Numbered from the stretch's first letter, positions 24,889 through 33,597 are shown. The stretch is 56,273 nucleotides of DNA from Clostridiales bacterium (GCA_019423725.1 JAHZAW010000034.1:1-56273), one strand, 5' to 3'. Notes: generated by a model from the letters alone, not told the origin. Made by a program: numbers and translations.

Positions 24889-25809
24889 ATGGATACAAAT
24901 GCTATTATTTATGCTATGGTCAGCATAGGAGGATTAGGTATCGTTTTTGGTGCTATCCTCGGTTTTGCCAGCAAAATATTTGCGGTTGACGAAGACCCCA
25001 GAGTAGGTCAGGTACTTGAGTGCCTTCCCGGAGCAAACTGTGGTGGCTGCGGATATCCCGGATGTGGCGGTCTTGCTACAGCGATCGTTGAAGGAAGAGC
25101 TCCTGTTAATGCCTGTGCAGTTGGTGGTGCTAATGCTGCAGCTGCCATCGCAGAGGTTATGGGAGTTGTTGCTGAAGAGAAAGAACCTACTGTTGCATTC
25201 GTAAAATGCGGCGGTACTTGCGACAAAGCTCAGAATAAATATGATTATGATGGAATCAGCGACTGTGTAATGGCTGCACAGCTTGTTGGAAAGACTTCAA
25301 AGGCTTGTACATACGGATGTATGGGTCTTGGAAGCTGCGTAAAGGCCTGCCAGTTCGGCGCTATTAAAATTGAAAACGGCGTTGCTGTTGTAGATCCCGA
25401 TGTATGCGTATCTTGTGGAAAATGTGTATCAACATGTCCTCAGCATATCATCGAACTCGTTCCCAAGAAGAAGAAAGTCAAAGTACAGTGCTCTTCAAAG
25501 GATATGGGCAAAGCTGTTATGTCAGTATGTTCAGCTGGATGTATCGGATGCAAGATCTGTGAAAAGACATGTAAGTTCGATGCTATCCATGTAATCGACA
25601 ACATCGCTGTTATCGATTATGATAAATGTAAGAACTGCGGTATGTGTGCTAACAAGTGTCCTAAGAAAGTTATCACAGGATACAGAGTTGAAGCTCCCAA
25701 GCCCGCAGAAGCTCCTGCAGCTGCACCCGCAGCTCCCGCAGCAGAGGCTCCCAAGGCTGAAGCTCCCGCAGAGGCTCCTAAAGCTGAAGAAACAAAGACA
25801 GAAGAATAA
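24889..25809 (+). CDS. rnfB: Rnf complex subunit RnfB, with Ala/Pro/Glu-rich tail
   Basis: A 306-residue iron-sulfur subunit that accepts electrons from ferredoxin. An N-terminal membrane anchor (residues 6-28) precedes the Fe-S motif CLPGANCGGCGYPGC. Several cluster motifs follow, including CVSCGKCVSTCP, CIGCKICEKTC and CKNCGMCANKCP, as expected for the multi-cluster clostridial RnfB. The last 40 residues form a tail of repeated EAP, PAEAP and PKAE units that resembles the swinging linkers of lipoyl and biotinyl proteins. GGAGGGG precedes the ATG. The operon ends at the terminator at 25825. Confidence 0.96.
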   Translation: MDTNAIIYAMVSIGGLGIVFGAILGFASKIFAVDEDPRVGQVLECLPGANCGGCGYPGCGGLATAIVEGRAPVNACAVGGANAAAAIAEVMGVVAEEKEPTVAFVKCGGTCDKAQNKYDYDGISDCVMAAQLVGKTSKACTYGCMGLGSCVKACQFGAIKIENGVAVVDPDVCVSCGKCVSTCPQHIIELVPKKKKVKVQCSSKDMGKAVMSVCSAGCIGCKICEKTCKFDAIHVIDNIAVIDYDKCKNCGMCANKCPKKVITGYRVEAPKPAEAPAAAPAAPAAEAPKAEAPAEAPKAEETKTEE

Positions 25810-25824
25810 AAATAAGCATTTTTT

Positions 25825-25857
25825 ACAGCGGATACTGCGGTATCCGCTGTTTTTTTA
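25825..25857 (+). terminator. Terminator of the rnf operon
   Basis: Perfect 11-bp stem ACAGCGGATAC / GTATCCGCTGT, loop TGCG, then seven T. Confidence 0.95.
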
Positions 25858-25882
25858 ATGCTTTTTTGTGTAAAAGTATGAA

Positions 25883-25912
25883 TTGTGTCTAATGTATATT
25901 TTATGATATAAT
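25883..25912 (+). promoter_or_regulatory. Promoter of the NCS2 permease gene
   Basis: TTGTGT (25883-25888), 18-bp spacer, TATAAT (25907-25912). Confidence 0.6.
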
Positions 25913-25919
25913 TTCATAT

Positions 25920-26045
25920 ATCTATGAAAAAGATAAATATGGAAAGCAGGCCCGCCAGCACATTTGCGCGAAGGGGCCAGGCCCGAAACATAAATTATTA
26001 TGAAACAACGGCATCTTAGACAGTACCGCTGTTTTTTTTGCCCGA
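25920..26045 (+). promoter_or_regulatory. Possible structured leader RNA of the NCS2 permease
   Basis: A leader of about 149 bases before the permease gene. It contains GGCCC (25949-25953) and GGGCC able to pair across a 20-base loop, and a competing GGCCC immediately after. A CTG/CAG-type short hairpin followed by eight T lies at 26020-26040, resembling a terminator. It does not match the purine, PRPP, guanidine or other riboswitch consensus sequences I can recall. The folding is drawn by eye. Confidence 0.4.
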
Positions 26046-26067
26046 CTAAAAGTAAAGGAGACGAGAA

Positions 26068-27498
26068 ATGAAGACATCTATTGAAAAGTTTTTTAAGATC
26101 AAGGAAAACAAGTCAACCATACAGACGGAGATATTCTCCGGACTTACGGCCTTTTTTACCATGGTATATCTGCTTTTCCTCGTTCCCAATACGCTGATGG
26201 GGGCCTTTCCCGAGGCGTTCAACGAGGCAGGGGAAATGGTGGGCAGTTATGTACTGAGAAATGGCCTTACAGCCGATGAGATGCTTGTATCCCTCACCAT
26301 AGCGGCCTGCATAGCGGCAGCCATATCGACTCTTATAACAGCCCTCAGGACGGGGCTTCCCTTTGCCCAGGGACCAAGCCTTGCCATAGCCACATTCATT
26401 ACATATACGGTCTGCGGTGAGATGGGATATACCTATGAGCAGGCTCTTGCAGCGGTATTCATAAGCGGTATAGTGTTCTTTATCCTAACGTTTTTTGGAC
26501 TTGAGCATAGGATAAGGAAGGCCATACCACACAATATAAAATATGCCGTTACGGCGGGCATAGGACTTTTCATAGCCTTTATGGGTATGCAGAAATGTCA
26601 TATGGTAGTTGCCGACAGCCACCACCTTGTAAAGTTCGTGGAATTTGCTGGATTCTCCGATTATAATACACTGAGCACCATACTCTGTCTTGCGGGCCTT
26701 GTGTTCATAGCGGTGCTCCATTATAAGCATGTACACGGGGCAATACTCATCGGAAAAATAGTAGTCATCATAGCAGCCATACCCCTTGGGCTTTTCCACT
26801 ATGGAGAAATAAATCTATTTGCCTATGATTTTGGTGTGATGCTCCCCACGGCTCTTAAGATGGATTTCTCAGGATTTCTGAATAAAGGCGGCACCCTTGG
26901 ATTCAGCGGAGGGCTCATAGCCGCTGGAGCCATAATAGTGACCCTCTGTATAATGGACGTATTTGAGACCATGAGTACTGTTATCGCCACAGACCATATA
27001 CTGGAGCATAACGTACATCATGAAAGCACCAACGTAAAAATAAAGAAAACTTTGGAAGCTGACGCCATAGGAACGGTCGTTGGAGCTTCCATGGGAGTGA
27101 CAACGGTATCCACCTTTGTAGAAAGTACAGCCATGGCGGTGGAAGGCGGAAGAACTGGATTTTCAGGAGTTATAACATCCATACTCTTCATACTTGCCAT
27201 TTTCGTAGCTCCCCTTGCCTCAGTTATACCGTCGGCTGCCACGGCCACGACCATGATAATGACCGGTGTGTTTATGATGTCGGTCGTAAAACAGATAAAT
27301 TTCCACGATGTGGAGGAGGGGCTCCCGGCATTTTTCACCATGGCCTTCATACCCCTTACATACAGCCTCATAAACGGTATATTCCTCGGACTTGTGACCC
27401 ATACGTTCATCAATGTATTCAGCGGCAAGTGGAGGAAGGTAAGATTAGGCACATATCTTATGACGGTGCTGTTCGTGCTCATATTTGTGTTTATGTGA
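26068..27498 (+). CDS. NCS2-family nucleobase permease (adenine/guanine/hypoxanthine type)
   Basis: A 476-residue permease with 12 or more hydrophobic segments, of the AzgA/PbuG-like branch of NCS2. The N-terminus MKTSIEKFFKIKENKSTIQTE with EIFSGLTAFFTMVYLLF is characteristic, as is GASMGVTTVSTFVESTAMAVEGGRTG near residue 338. In this branch such segments form the nucleobase site. AAAGGAG precedes the ATG. It is monocistronic between its own promoter and terminator. Import of a purine base is likely; which base cannot be read from sequence. Confidence 0.92.
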   Translation: MKTSIEKFFKIKENKSTIQTEIFSGLTAFFTMVYLLFLVPNTLMGAFPEAFNEAGEMVGSYVLRNGLTADEMLVSLTIAACIAAAISTLITALRTGLPFAQGPSLAIATFITYTVCGEMGYTYEQALAAVFISGIVFFILTFFGLEHRIRKAIPHNIKYAVTAGIGLFIAFMGMQKCHMVVADSHHLVKFVEFAGFSDYNTLSTILCLAGLVFIAVLHYKHVHGAILIGKIVVIIAAIPLGLFHYGEINLFAYDFGVMLPTALKMDFSGFLNKGGTLGFSGGLIAAGAIIVTLCIMDVFETMSTVIATDHILEHNVHHESTNVKIKKTLEADAIGTVVGASMGVTTVSTFVESTAMAVEGGRTGFSGVITSILFILAIFVAPLASVIPSAATATTMIMTGVFMMSVVKQINFHDVEEGLPAFFTMAFIPLTYSLINGIFLGLVTHTFINVFSGKWRKVRLGTYLMTVLFVLIFVFM

Positions 27499-27505
27499 TT
27501 TATTT

Positions 27506-27538
27506 GGTCCCGGAAGATAGTTTCCGGGGCCTGTTTTT
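27506..27538 (+). terminator. Terminator after the NCS2 permease
   Basis: Stem GGTCCCGGAA / TTCCGGGGCC (one G-T pair), followed by TGTTTTT. Confidence 0.88.
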
Positions 27539-27666
27539 ATGTCTGAAGGCAGGAAATGATGAAATAATTTAATAATTTATGGTAAAAAATATATAAACTA
27601 TGGTATTTTCGGCTTTAATGTGATAAAATCAAACGATAAAAGAATAATTTTAAACGGAGGATGAAT

Positions 27667-27936
27667 ATGAAAGCCATAATTACAGTATTAGGTACGGATA
27701 AAGTCGGTATTATAGCAAAGGTATGTTCTTTTCTTGCTGACCGCGAGATAAACATTCTTGACATATCTCAGACTATCATTCAGGGATATTTGAACATGCT
27801 TATGATCGTTGAGATGAACGAGACAGATGACCGTTTCTCAGAAATTGCTGACGGCCTTGAAAAGCTTGGCGAAGAGATCGGCGTAGTTATCAAGATCCAG
27901 CATGAGGACATATTCAATTCCATGCACAGAATATAA
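27667..27936 (+). CDS. ACT-domain protein (UPF0237)
   Basis: An 89-residue protein made of one ACT domain, starting MKAIITVLGTDKVGIIAKVC. ACT domains usually bind amino acids and regulate a partner. I take the ATG at 27667, seven bases after GGAGG, rather than the ATG at 27661 that abuts it. It is 18 bases before the DUF711 gene. This ACT + DUF711 pairing is conserved in many bacteria, so a functional partnership is very likely although the process is unknown. Confidence 0.93.
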   Translation: MKAIITVLGTDKVGIIAKVCSFLADREINILDISQTIIQGYLNMLMIVEMNETDDRFSEIADGLEKLGEEIGVVIKIQHEDIFNSMHRI

Positions 27937-27954
27937 TATAAGGAGGCCTGAAAG

Positions 27955-29313
27955 ATGCTTTCAAGAATGGAGATCGTCGAGACCAATAAGATGATAAAGG
28001 AATCAAATCTCGACGTTAGGACTATCACGATGGGCATAAGCCTTCTGGACTGTGCGGACAGTGATTTAAAGGAATTCAATCGCAAGATTTATGATAAGAT
28101 AACAAAAAAAGCGGAAAAACTCGTTAAGACAGGAGATGACATTGCGAAACAGTATGGTATCCCCGTAGTAAACAAGAGGATATCCGTAACACCCATAGCC
28201 ATAGCGGCTGCTGGATGTAATACTGATTCATACGTTTCTGTGGCTGAGACCCTGGACAGGGCCGCAAAGGAAGTCGGAGTAAACTTCATCGGCGGATTTT
28301 CAGCCCTTGTACAGAAGGGATGTGCCCATGGTGATGAGATACTTTTAAGATCCATCCCCGAAGCCCTGGCAGTGACAGAAAGGGTATGTTCTTCCGTTAA
28401 TATCGGTTCTTCAAGGAACGGTGTCAATATGGACGCTGTAAAGGATATGGGCGAGATCGTCCTTAAAACAGCTGAGCTCACAAAGGACAATGACTGCATC
28501 GGCTGTGCTAAGCTCGTTGTATTCTGCAATGCCGTTGAGGACAACCCCTTCATGGCTGGAGCATTCCACGGCGTTGGAGAAAAGGACAGCGTAATAAATG
28601 TCGGTGTCAGCGGACCTGGAGTTGTAAAACGTGCCCTTGAGCAGGTAAGGGGAGAAGACTTTGAGACCCTCTGTGAGACTGTAAAGAGGACGGCATTTAA
28701 GATAACAAGGGCAGGACAGCTGGTAGCCCAGGAGGCTTCAAGACGTCTTGATGTTCCCTTCGGAATAATCGACCTTTCACTGGCGCCCACACCTGCCATT
28801 GGAGACTCCATAGCAGAGATATTCCAGGAGATGGGTCTTGAGGAGGCCGGAGCACCCGGAACGACGGCAGCCCTTGCAATACTTAATGATAACGTTAAAA
28901 AAGGCGGCGTAATGGCTTCATCCTATGTGGGAGGCTTAAGCGGTGCATTCATTCCCGTAAGCGAGGACCATGGCATGATCGAGGCGGCTGAAAAAGGTGC
29001 CCTTACCCTTGAGAAACTTGAGGCCATGACATGTGTATGTTCAGTTGGTCTGGATATGATAGCCATACCCGGAAGCACATCAGCATCCACCATATCGGGC
29101 ATAATAGCTGATGAGGCAGCCATCGGAATGATAAACAATAAGACAACAGCAGTCAGAGTAATACCGGTCATCGGCAAAGAAGTAGGAGACAGAGTGGAAT
29201 TTGGCGGACTCCTTGGATATGCGCCCATCATACCGGTCAACAAATATTCATGTGAAAAATTTATCGCCAGAGGCGGAAGGATACCTTCACCTATCCACAG
29301 CTTTAAAAATTGA
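27955..29313 (+). CDS. DUF711/UPF0210 (PFL-like fold) family protein
   Basis: A 452-residue member of DUF711. The family is structurally related to pyruvate formate-lyase and class III ribonucleotide reductase barrels but lacks a known reaction. Recognisable stretches are ETNKMIKESNLDVRTITMGI at the N-terminus, FIGGFSALVQKG near 115 and GVSGPGVVKRAL near 221. AGGAGG precedes the ATG. It is co-transcribed with the ACT protein before it and probably with the pepD-like gene 15 bases after it. No glycyl-radical motif is seen at the C-terminus and no activase is nearby, so it need not be a radical enzyme. Confidence 0.93.
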   Translation: MLSRMEIVETNKMIKESNLDVRTITMGISLLDCADSDLKEFNRKIYDKITKKAEKLVKTGDDIAKQYGIPVVNKRISVTPIAIAAAGCNTDSYVSVAETLDRAAKEVGVNFIGGFSALVQKGCAHGDEILLRSIPEALAVTERVCSSVNIGSSRNGVNMDAVKDMGEIVLKTAELTKDNDCIGCAKLVVFCNAVEDNPFMAGAFHGVGEKDSVINVGVSGPGVVKRALEQVRGEDFETLCETVKRTAFKITRAGQLVAQEASRRLDVPFGIIDLSLAPTPAIGDSIAEIFQEMGLEEAGAPGTTAALAILNDNVKKGGVMASSYVGGLSGAFIPVSEDHGMIEAAEKGALTLEKLEAMTCVCSVGLDMIAIPGSTSASTISGIIADEAAIGMINNKTTAVRVIPVIGKEVGDRVEFGGLLGYAPIIPVNKYSCEKFIARGGRIPSPIHSFKN

Positions 29314-29328
29314 TACGGAGATGTTTTT

Positions 29329-30774
29329 ATGATTACGGAAAATCTTAAACCTGAAAGGGTATTTTACTATTTTGAGAAGATTTCCGAAATCCCCAGAGGC
29401 AGCGGCAATGAAAAGGCAGTAAGTGATTACTGCCTTTCTGTGGCTGAGGAGCTCGGACTTGAGGCGTTCAAGGATGAATATAATAATGTGGTCATAAGAA
29501 AAGGTGCCACAAAGGGATATGAGGACCATCCAGGAGTTATCATACAGGGACATCTGGATATGGTATGTGAAAAGGATAAGGATACGGTACACGACTTTAA
29601 AAAGGACGGCATAAAGCTCATAAAGGACGGAGACTATCTCATGGCCGATGGAACTACCCTGGGAGGAGATGACGGCATAGCCGTTGCCATGGGACTGGCC
29701 CTTATGGAGGCTGACTATATAGCCCACCCGGCTCTGGAATGTCTCTTCACCACCGATGAGGAAGCAGGAATGGGCGGAGCCACGGGATTTGATGCCTCAG
29801 TGCTCAAGGGAACTAGGCTCATAAACATAGATTCCGAGGAAGAGGGCATATTTGTCGTAAGCTGCTGCGGAGGAGCCAAGGCTCATCTTGTGGTGCCCAT
29901 GGAATGGGAAGAAATGCCCGAAGGCCTTGTATGTATAAAGCTTAAGGTCAGCGGTCTTTTAGGAGGACATTCGGGAAGCGATATCCACCTTCAGAGGGCC
30001 AGTGCCGGAAAACTCATGGGCAGGATGCTCAGACAGGCGGCAAAGACCTTTTATTTCCGTCTGTCAGGAATAAACGGCGGACTTATGGACAATGCTATTA
30101 CAAGGGAATGTGAGGCTGAACTTTATATACCCAAGGAAGATGTGGAAGAATTCGCTGACATGTGTGGACAGTTTGAACAGGTATTCAATTCAGAGTACAG
30201 GGGAAGCGAGAAAAACATCAGGATAAGTGCTGAGCTTGGGGAAAGCGCCGGAAAGGTAATGACCGTAAAGAGGGCTTCTGATGTTATATATGCCCTTAAT
30301 CTCATACCCAGCGGAGTACAGAGGGTAAGCCTTGAGATGCAGGGCCTTGTTGAGACATCCAATAACCTGGGCATAATAAAGACCACCGATGAAAATGTGG
30401 AATTTGTCAGTGCCGTAAGAAGTTCAGTAGCCACCATCAAGTATGACATACTGGAGAAGATGGCCATGATAGCTGAACTCGTTGACGGAAAATTCTTTAT
30501 AAGATCCCAGTATCCCGGATGGGAATACAGGCCGGAAAGTGCCTTAAGGGATATATGTGTCGAGACATTCAAGGAAATGTACGGAAAGGCACCTGCTGTG
30601 GAATCCATACATGCCGGATTGGAATGTGGACTTTTGTCATCAAAGGCGCCTCAGATTGATATGATATCAATAGGACCGGATATGGAAGGCGTCCATACGA
30701 CGGACGAGAAACTTTCCATACCGTCAGTGGAGAGGACTTGGGAATTTATCATAGAGGTACTTAAAAAACTGTGA
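29329..30774 (+). CDS. pepD: Aminoacyl-histidine dipeptidase (PepD type, M20 family)
   Basis: A 481-residue cytosolic metallopeptidase of the usual PepD length that releases amino acids from dipeptides such as Xaa-His. Metal-site motifs are GHLDMV (near 74), LGGDDGIAVAMG (near 111), TTDEEAGMGGA (near 141) and the lid-domain GGHSGSDIH (near 210). A late His in ESIHAGLECG completes the site. GGAG precedes the ATG. It follows DUF711 by 15 bases and precedes the second AI-2E gene. The operon link suggests use of an amino acid or peptide product, but this is weak. Confidence 0.92.
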   Translation: MITENLKPERVFYYFEKISEIPRGSGNEKAVSDYCLSVAEELGLEAFKDEYNNVVIRKGATKGYEDHPGVIIQGHLDMVCEKDKDTVHDFKKDGIKLIKDGDYLMADGTTLGGDDGIAVAMGLALMEADYIAHPALECLFTTDEEAGMGGATGFDASVLKGTRLINIDSEEEGIFVVSCCGGAKAHLVVPMEWEEMPEGLVCIKLKVSGLLGGHSGSDIHLQRASAGKLMGRMLRQAAKTFYFRLSGINGGLMDNAITRECEAELYIPKEDVEEFADMCGQFEQVFNSEYRGSEKNIRISAELGESAGKVMTVKRASDVIYALNLIPSGVQRVSLEMQGLVETSNNLGIIKTTDENVEFVSAVRSSVATIKYDILEKMAMIAELVDGKFFIRSQYPGWEYRPESALRDICVETFKEMYGKAPAVESIHAGLECGLLSSKAPQIDMISIGPDMEGVHTTDEKLSIPSVERTWEFIIEVLKKL

Positions 30775-30831
30775 TGAACTGTGCTCCAGGCAGTCTGTCC
30801 ACAAAGGATATTTGAAGCGGAGGGGATAATA

Positions 30832-32013
30832 TTGAAACTGCCATGGGACAGAAATTATTTAAAGATATCATTTCATGTAATAGTAACGCTGATTGCCATA
30901 TATGCGGTATCACTGGTGCTCAAAAACGCACCGGAGGTCATAATGACCATAGAAAAATTTCTGGAATACATGGCCGGTATATTTTCTCCGCTCATAATAG
31001 CGGCAGTATTTTCATATATCGTCAGCCCTGCAGTAGACTTGCTGCAGGGCTTTTTTGATAAGATGTCGAAAAAAGAGAAGATATGCCGAAGGGACGGAAA
31101 AAGGGTATTTAAAAAGCGGACAGCCGGTACGGCGGCACTGTATCTCATAATATTTGGAGGCCTGGCGGTGCTGGCCTTTTTTGTAATAAACGGCATAGGA
31201 GAGGCGGACATGGGCTATGTGGAAAGGAAAATACGTTCATCCATAACGGGATTTATGTATACCCTTAAAAGCCTGAATGTCAGGCTCGCGGAAAGCGATC
31301 TGGTAAAAAGCGAGACAGGGATCTATGACGCCGTAACGGGATTTTTGAGGGACACCGCCGATAAAATAACAACAGCCTTTGCCAGCAGGGCATCCCAGGC
31401 GGGTAGGTTCGGCCTGGATCTTCTAATAGGGCTGACGGCGGCATTTTATTTCCTGGCTGAAAGGGATAAGATACTTTACTATGGCAGAGAATTTATAAGG
31501 ACATTTATGCCGGCCCATTCCGAGGACATACTTAATTCCCTCTGTGAAGCAGACAGGGTATTTTCGGGATATATAAGCGGACAGATAACGGATGCATTTA
31601 TAATGGCGGCTTTAGTGAGTGCTGCATTTCTTATCATAGGCATAGATTATCCGCTTATCATAGGCATAGTTTCGGGATTTTCAAACCTAATACCCTATAT
31701 AGGAGCCATAGCGGCATTTTTCCTTGGGACGGGTGTGGCTCTCATATCGGGCTCTCCTGTCAAGGCACTGTATGCGGCGGTGGTCATTATACTTCTTCAG
31801 CAGCTGGACAGCGCCGTAATAGTTCCAAAACTGGTGGGAAATAAAGTAAAACTCCACCCGGTGCTGGTAATATTATCCTTATCTATCTTTGGAAGCATTT
31901 TCGGTATATGGGGAATGGTGTTTGCTGTGCCTGTAACTGCCATAATAAAGATCATATTCGCCAGAATCTATAACGCAAAGAAAAATAGATTGTCTAAAAA
32001 CCTTGAAATTTAG
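30832..32013 (+). CDS. AI-2E (UPF0118/PerM)-family transporter, copy 2
   Basis: A membrane protein of 393 residues if it starts at the TTG at 30832. I prefer that start because GGAGGGG lies six bases before it; the GTG at 30781 would add 17 residues without a ribosome site. It has about eight hydrophobic segments and the family motif region SNLIPYIGAIAAFF near the C-terminal third, then QLDSAVIVPKLVG. It shares architecture with the copy at 9446 but is clearly divergent. It may be co-transcribed with pepD; a promoter for the next gene lies inside its 3' end. Confidence 0.85.
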   Translation: MKLPWDRNYLKISFHVIVTLIAIYAVSLVLKNAPEVIMTIEKFLEYMAGIFSPLIIAAVFSYIVSPAVDLLQGFFDKMSKKEKICRRDGKRVFKKRTAGTAALYLIIFGGLAVLAFFVINGIGEADMGYVERKIRSSITGFMYTLKSLNVRLAESDLVKSETGIYDAVTGFLRDTADKITTAFASRASQAGRFGLDLLIGLTAAFYFLAERDKILYYGREFIRTFMPAHSEDILNSLCEADRVFSGYISGQITDAFIMAALVSAAFLIIGIDYPLIIGIVSGFSNLIPYIGAIAAFFLGTGVALISGSPVKALYAAVVIILLQQLDSAVIVPKLVGNKVKLHPVLVILSLSIFGSIFGIWGMVFAVPVTAIIKIIFARIYNAKKNRLSKNLEI

Positions 32014-32031
32014 GGACACACAACATATAAT
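32003..32031 (+). promoter_or_regulatory. Promoter of the RseC-like gene
   Basis: TTGAAA (32003-32008), 17-bp spacer, TATAAT (32026-32031). The -35 box lies in the last codons of the AI-2E gene. Confidence 0.75.
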
Positions 32032-32066
32032 AGCAATAGTATCTTTATTGATAAGGAGGTAATAAT

Positions 32067-32549
32067 ATGGCTGAAAAAGGACAGGTTACACAGTTAAAGC
32101 CTAACGATAAAGCTGTTGTAAGAATGCTCAGAACAGAGGCATGCGCGAAATGCCGTGTATGTATGACGTTCACAAGCAAGGAAATGATCCTGGAAGCATA
32201 TAATCAGTGCGGAGCCGAAGTTGGAGACTGGGTCGAACTGGAACTCCAGCAGGACGGATTTTTCAATGCCGTAATGATAATGTATGCTTTCCCCTGTGCA
32301 GGACTGCTTTTAGGTGTTCTTTTAGGTTATTTCTGGCTTTCAAATATCATTCCCGGATTTAACAGAGAGCTCCTCAGTTTTATATGCGGTCTTATAGGTA
32401 TCCTGATCTGTCATTTTGTTATAAAGAAAAACAACTACAGATGGGAAAACAATAAGAAATACACACCCATAGCTGCAAGGAAGGCTGCTCCTCCCACTGA
32501 GCAGGAACTTGAGTACCAGCTCATAGCTAATGGTGCAGGAAGCAAATAA
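32067..32549 (+). CDS. RseC/MucC-like (SoxR-reducing) membrane protein
   Basis: A 160-residue protein of the RseC/MucC family. An N-terminal cysteine-rich soluble part carries CAKCRVC (residues 31-37). Two membrane helices follow (about 73-94 and 101-119), then a charged C-terminus. In E. coli, RseC acts with the Rsx (Rnf-like) complex to keep SoxR reduced, and RseC-like genes occur in rnf loci elsewhere. Here it lies 6 kb after the rnf operon on the same strand, with its own promoter. The Cys motif may bind a metal or [Fe-S] cluster. AAGGAGG precedes the ATG. Confidence 0.85.
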   Translation: MAEKGQVTQLKPNDKAVVRMLRTEACAKCRVCMTFTSKEMILEAYNQCGAEVGDWVELELQQDGFFNAVMIMYAFPCAGLLLGVLLGYFWLSNIIPGFNRELLSFICGLIGILICHFVIKKNNYRWENNKKYTPIAARKAAPPTEQELEYQLIANGAGSK

Positions 32550-32591
32550 GACCAATAATATCAGTAATAAAAAGTATATGTAAAAACGGAA

Positions 32592-32624
32592 AACTCCCGG
32601 GCTGTCAAGCCGGGAGTTTTTTTA
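32592..32624. terminator. Terminator between rseC-like gene and FadR-type gene
   Basis: Inverted repeat ACTCCCGG / CCGGGAGT followed by seven T on the plus strand; the minus-strand side has a TTTTCCGTTTTT run, so it can serve both convergent genes. Confidence 0.9.
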
Positions 32625-32679
32625 TCGTCCCCTTTCATAAGGTTTCCAGTCCTTAATGAAAGGGGATATTTTTATGGTT

Positions 32680-33390
32680 TTAAAATATAGGTTCGTCATC
32701 GGAATTGATGTTCAGATTGGTTATGATATGGTGAAGATGTATGCTCATGGCATGTCTTGCGCTTATGGCGTCACGTTTTTTAAGAAATTCCATAAGCAGG
32801 GCATGGTCCCTTAAAGTATCCTTGGCCAGAAGGTCCTCGGAAGGGAGTTTGCAGCCGTTGAGCTTTATGGCTTCTTTTATGGACTTGTCTATGATAGGCA
32901 GGAGCCTCTGAAGGAACTCATTATGGGATGCCTTTACCAGCACCTTATGAAATTCCGTATCCATTTCCGTACGGTCCTTTCCGGCAAGTATGACCTTTTC
33001 CACCTCTGCGCCTATGGCAAAAATATTTTCCAGTTCCTCATCGGTGGCCCTCCTGCATACGATGGAGGCTATCTCAGGCTCAAATAGAAGTCTTGCTTCA
33101 TACAGGTCCTTAAGATGCACCCTGACCCTTTCCATGCTCTCCAGGCCGATATCATTGAGGGAATATATATCGGGGCTTATGAATGTTCCCCTGCCCCTGT
33201 ATACATCCAGAACTCCCTGGGATGCCAGTATCCTTATGGCTTCCCTGAGGGTGGCACGGCTCACTCCCAGACGGGCGGAAAGTACGTTTTCGTTGGGGAG
33301 CTGTTCTCCCGGAGCGAATATTTTATCTTCAGTTATCATCTTGTATATATCATCAGCTGTCTGCTGTACAAGGCTTTTTTTCTTCATCAT
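32680..33390 (-). CDS. GntR-family regulator, FadR subfamily
   Basis: A 236-residue FadR-subfamily regulator. The winged helix covers residues 5-70 (PNENVLSARLGVSRATLREAIRIL). A C-terminal all-helical FCD domain from about 85 carries likely metal ligands, including Asp/His in TEFHKVLVKASHN and HHIITN. FCD domains often bind organic acids. I take the ATG at 33390, nine bases after GGAG. It is divergent from the dehydrogenase-ilvD operon, and a GTCAGAC palindrome typical of GntR half-sites lies at that operon's start, so it very likely represses it. Confidence 0.93.
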   Translation of the reverse strand: MMKKKSLVQQTADDIYKMITEDKIFAPGEQLPNENVLSARLGVSRATLREAIRILASQGVLDVYRGRGTFISPDIYSLNDIGLESMERVRVHLKDLYEARLLFEPEIASIVCRRATDEELENIFAIGAEVEKVILAGKDRTEMDTEFHKVLVKASHNEFLQRLLPIIDKSIKEAIKLNGCKLPSEDLLAKDTLRDHALLMEFLKKRDAISARHAMSIHLHHIITNLNINSDDEPIF

Positions 33391-33497
33391 GGTGCACAAC
33401 TCCTTTAGTTTATTATAAAAGTTTTTGGGGGCTGTGACAACAGATATTTATTGTCTTTTTATACAACTGAAGGCGGGGTTATTTGTGGAAAAGGGAG

Positions 33498-33597
33498 ATT
33501 ATCCCGCTGGTTTGGGATAATTAGTCAAAAATCATATTGACAGCGTGTTTTTATTATGATACTTTTAAGTCAGACAAATTGATAATTTGACAGACAA
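33498..33597 (+). promoter_or_regulatory. Promoter and operators of the dehydrogenase-ilvD operon
   Basis: TTGACA (33537-33542), 17-bp spacer, TACTTT (33560-33565). Around the start site are GTCAGAC (33569-33575, close to the FadR-type TTGTCNGACAA), the palindrome CAAATTGATAATTTG (33575-33589), and direct repeats of CAGACAA at 33571 and 33591, exactly 20 bp apart. Upstream of the -35 is a perfect inverted repeat ATTATCCC-N8-GGGATAAT (33498-33521), possibly a site for a second regulator. Confidence 0.6.

Noticed and set aside
27955..29313. DUF711 protein as a glycyl-radical enzyme
   Set aside because: No C-terminal glycyl-radical motif is visible and no activating radical SAM gene is adjacent; the relation to PFL is one of fold.
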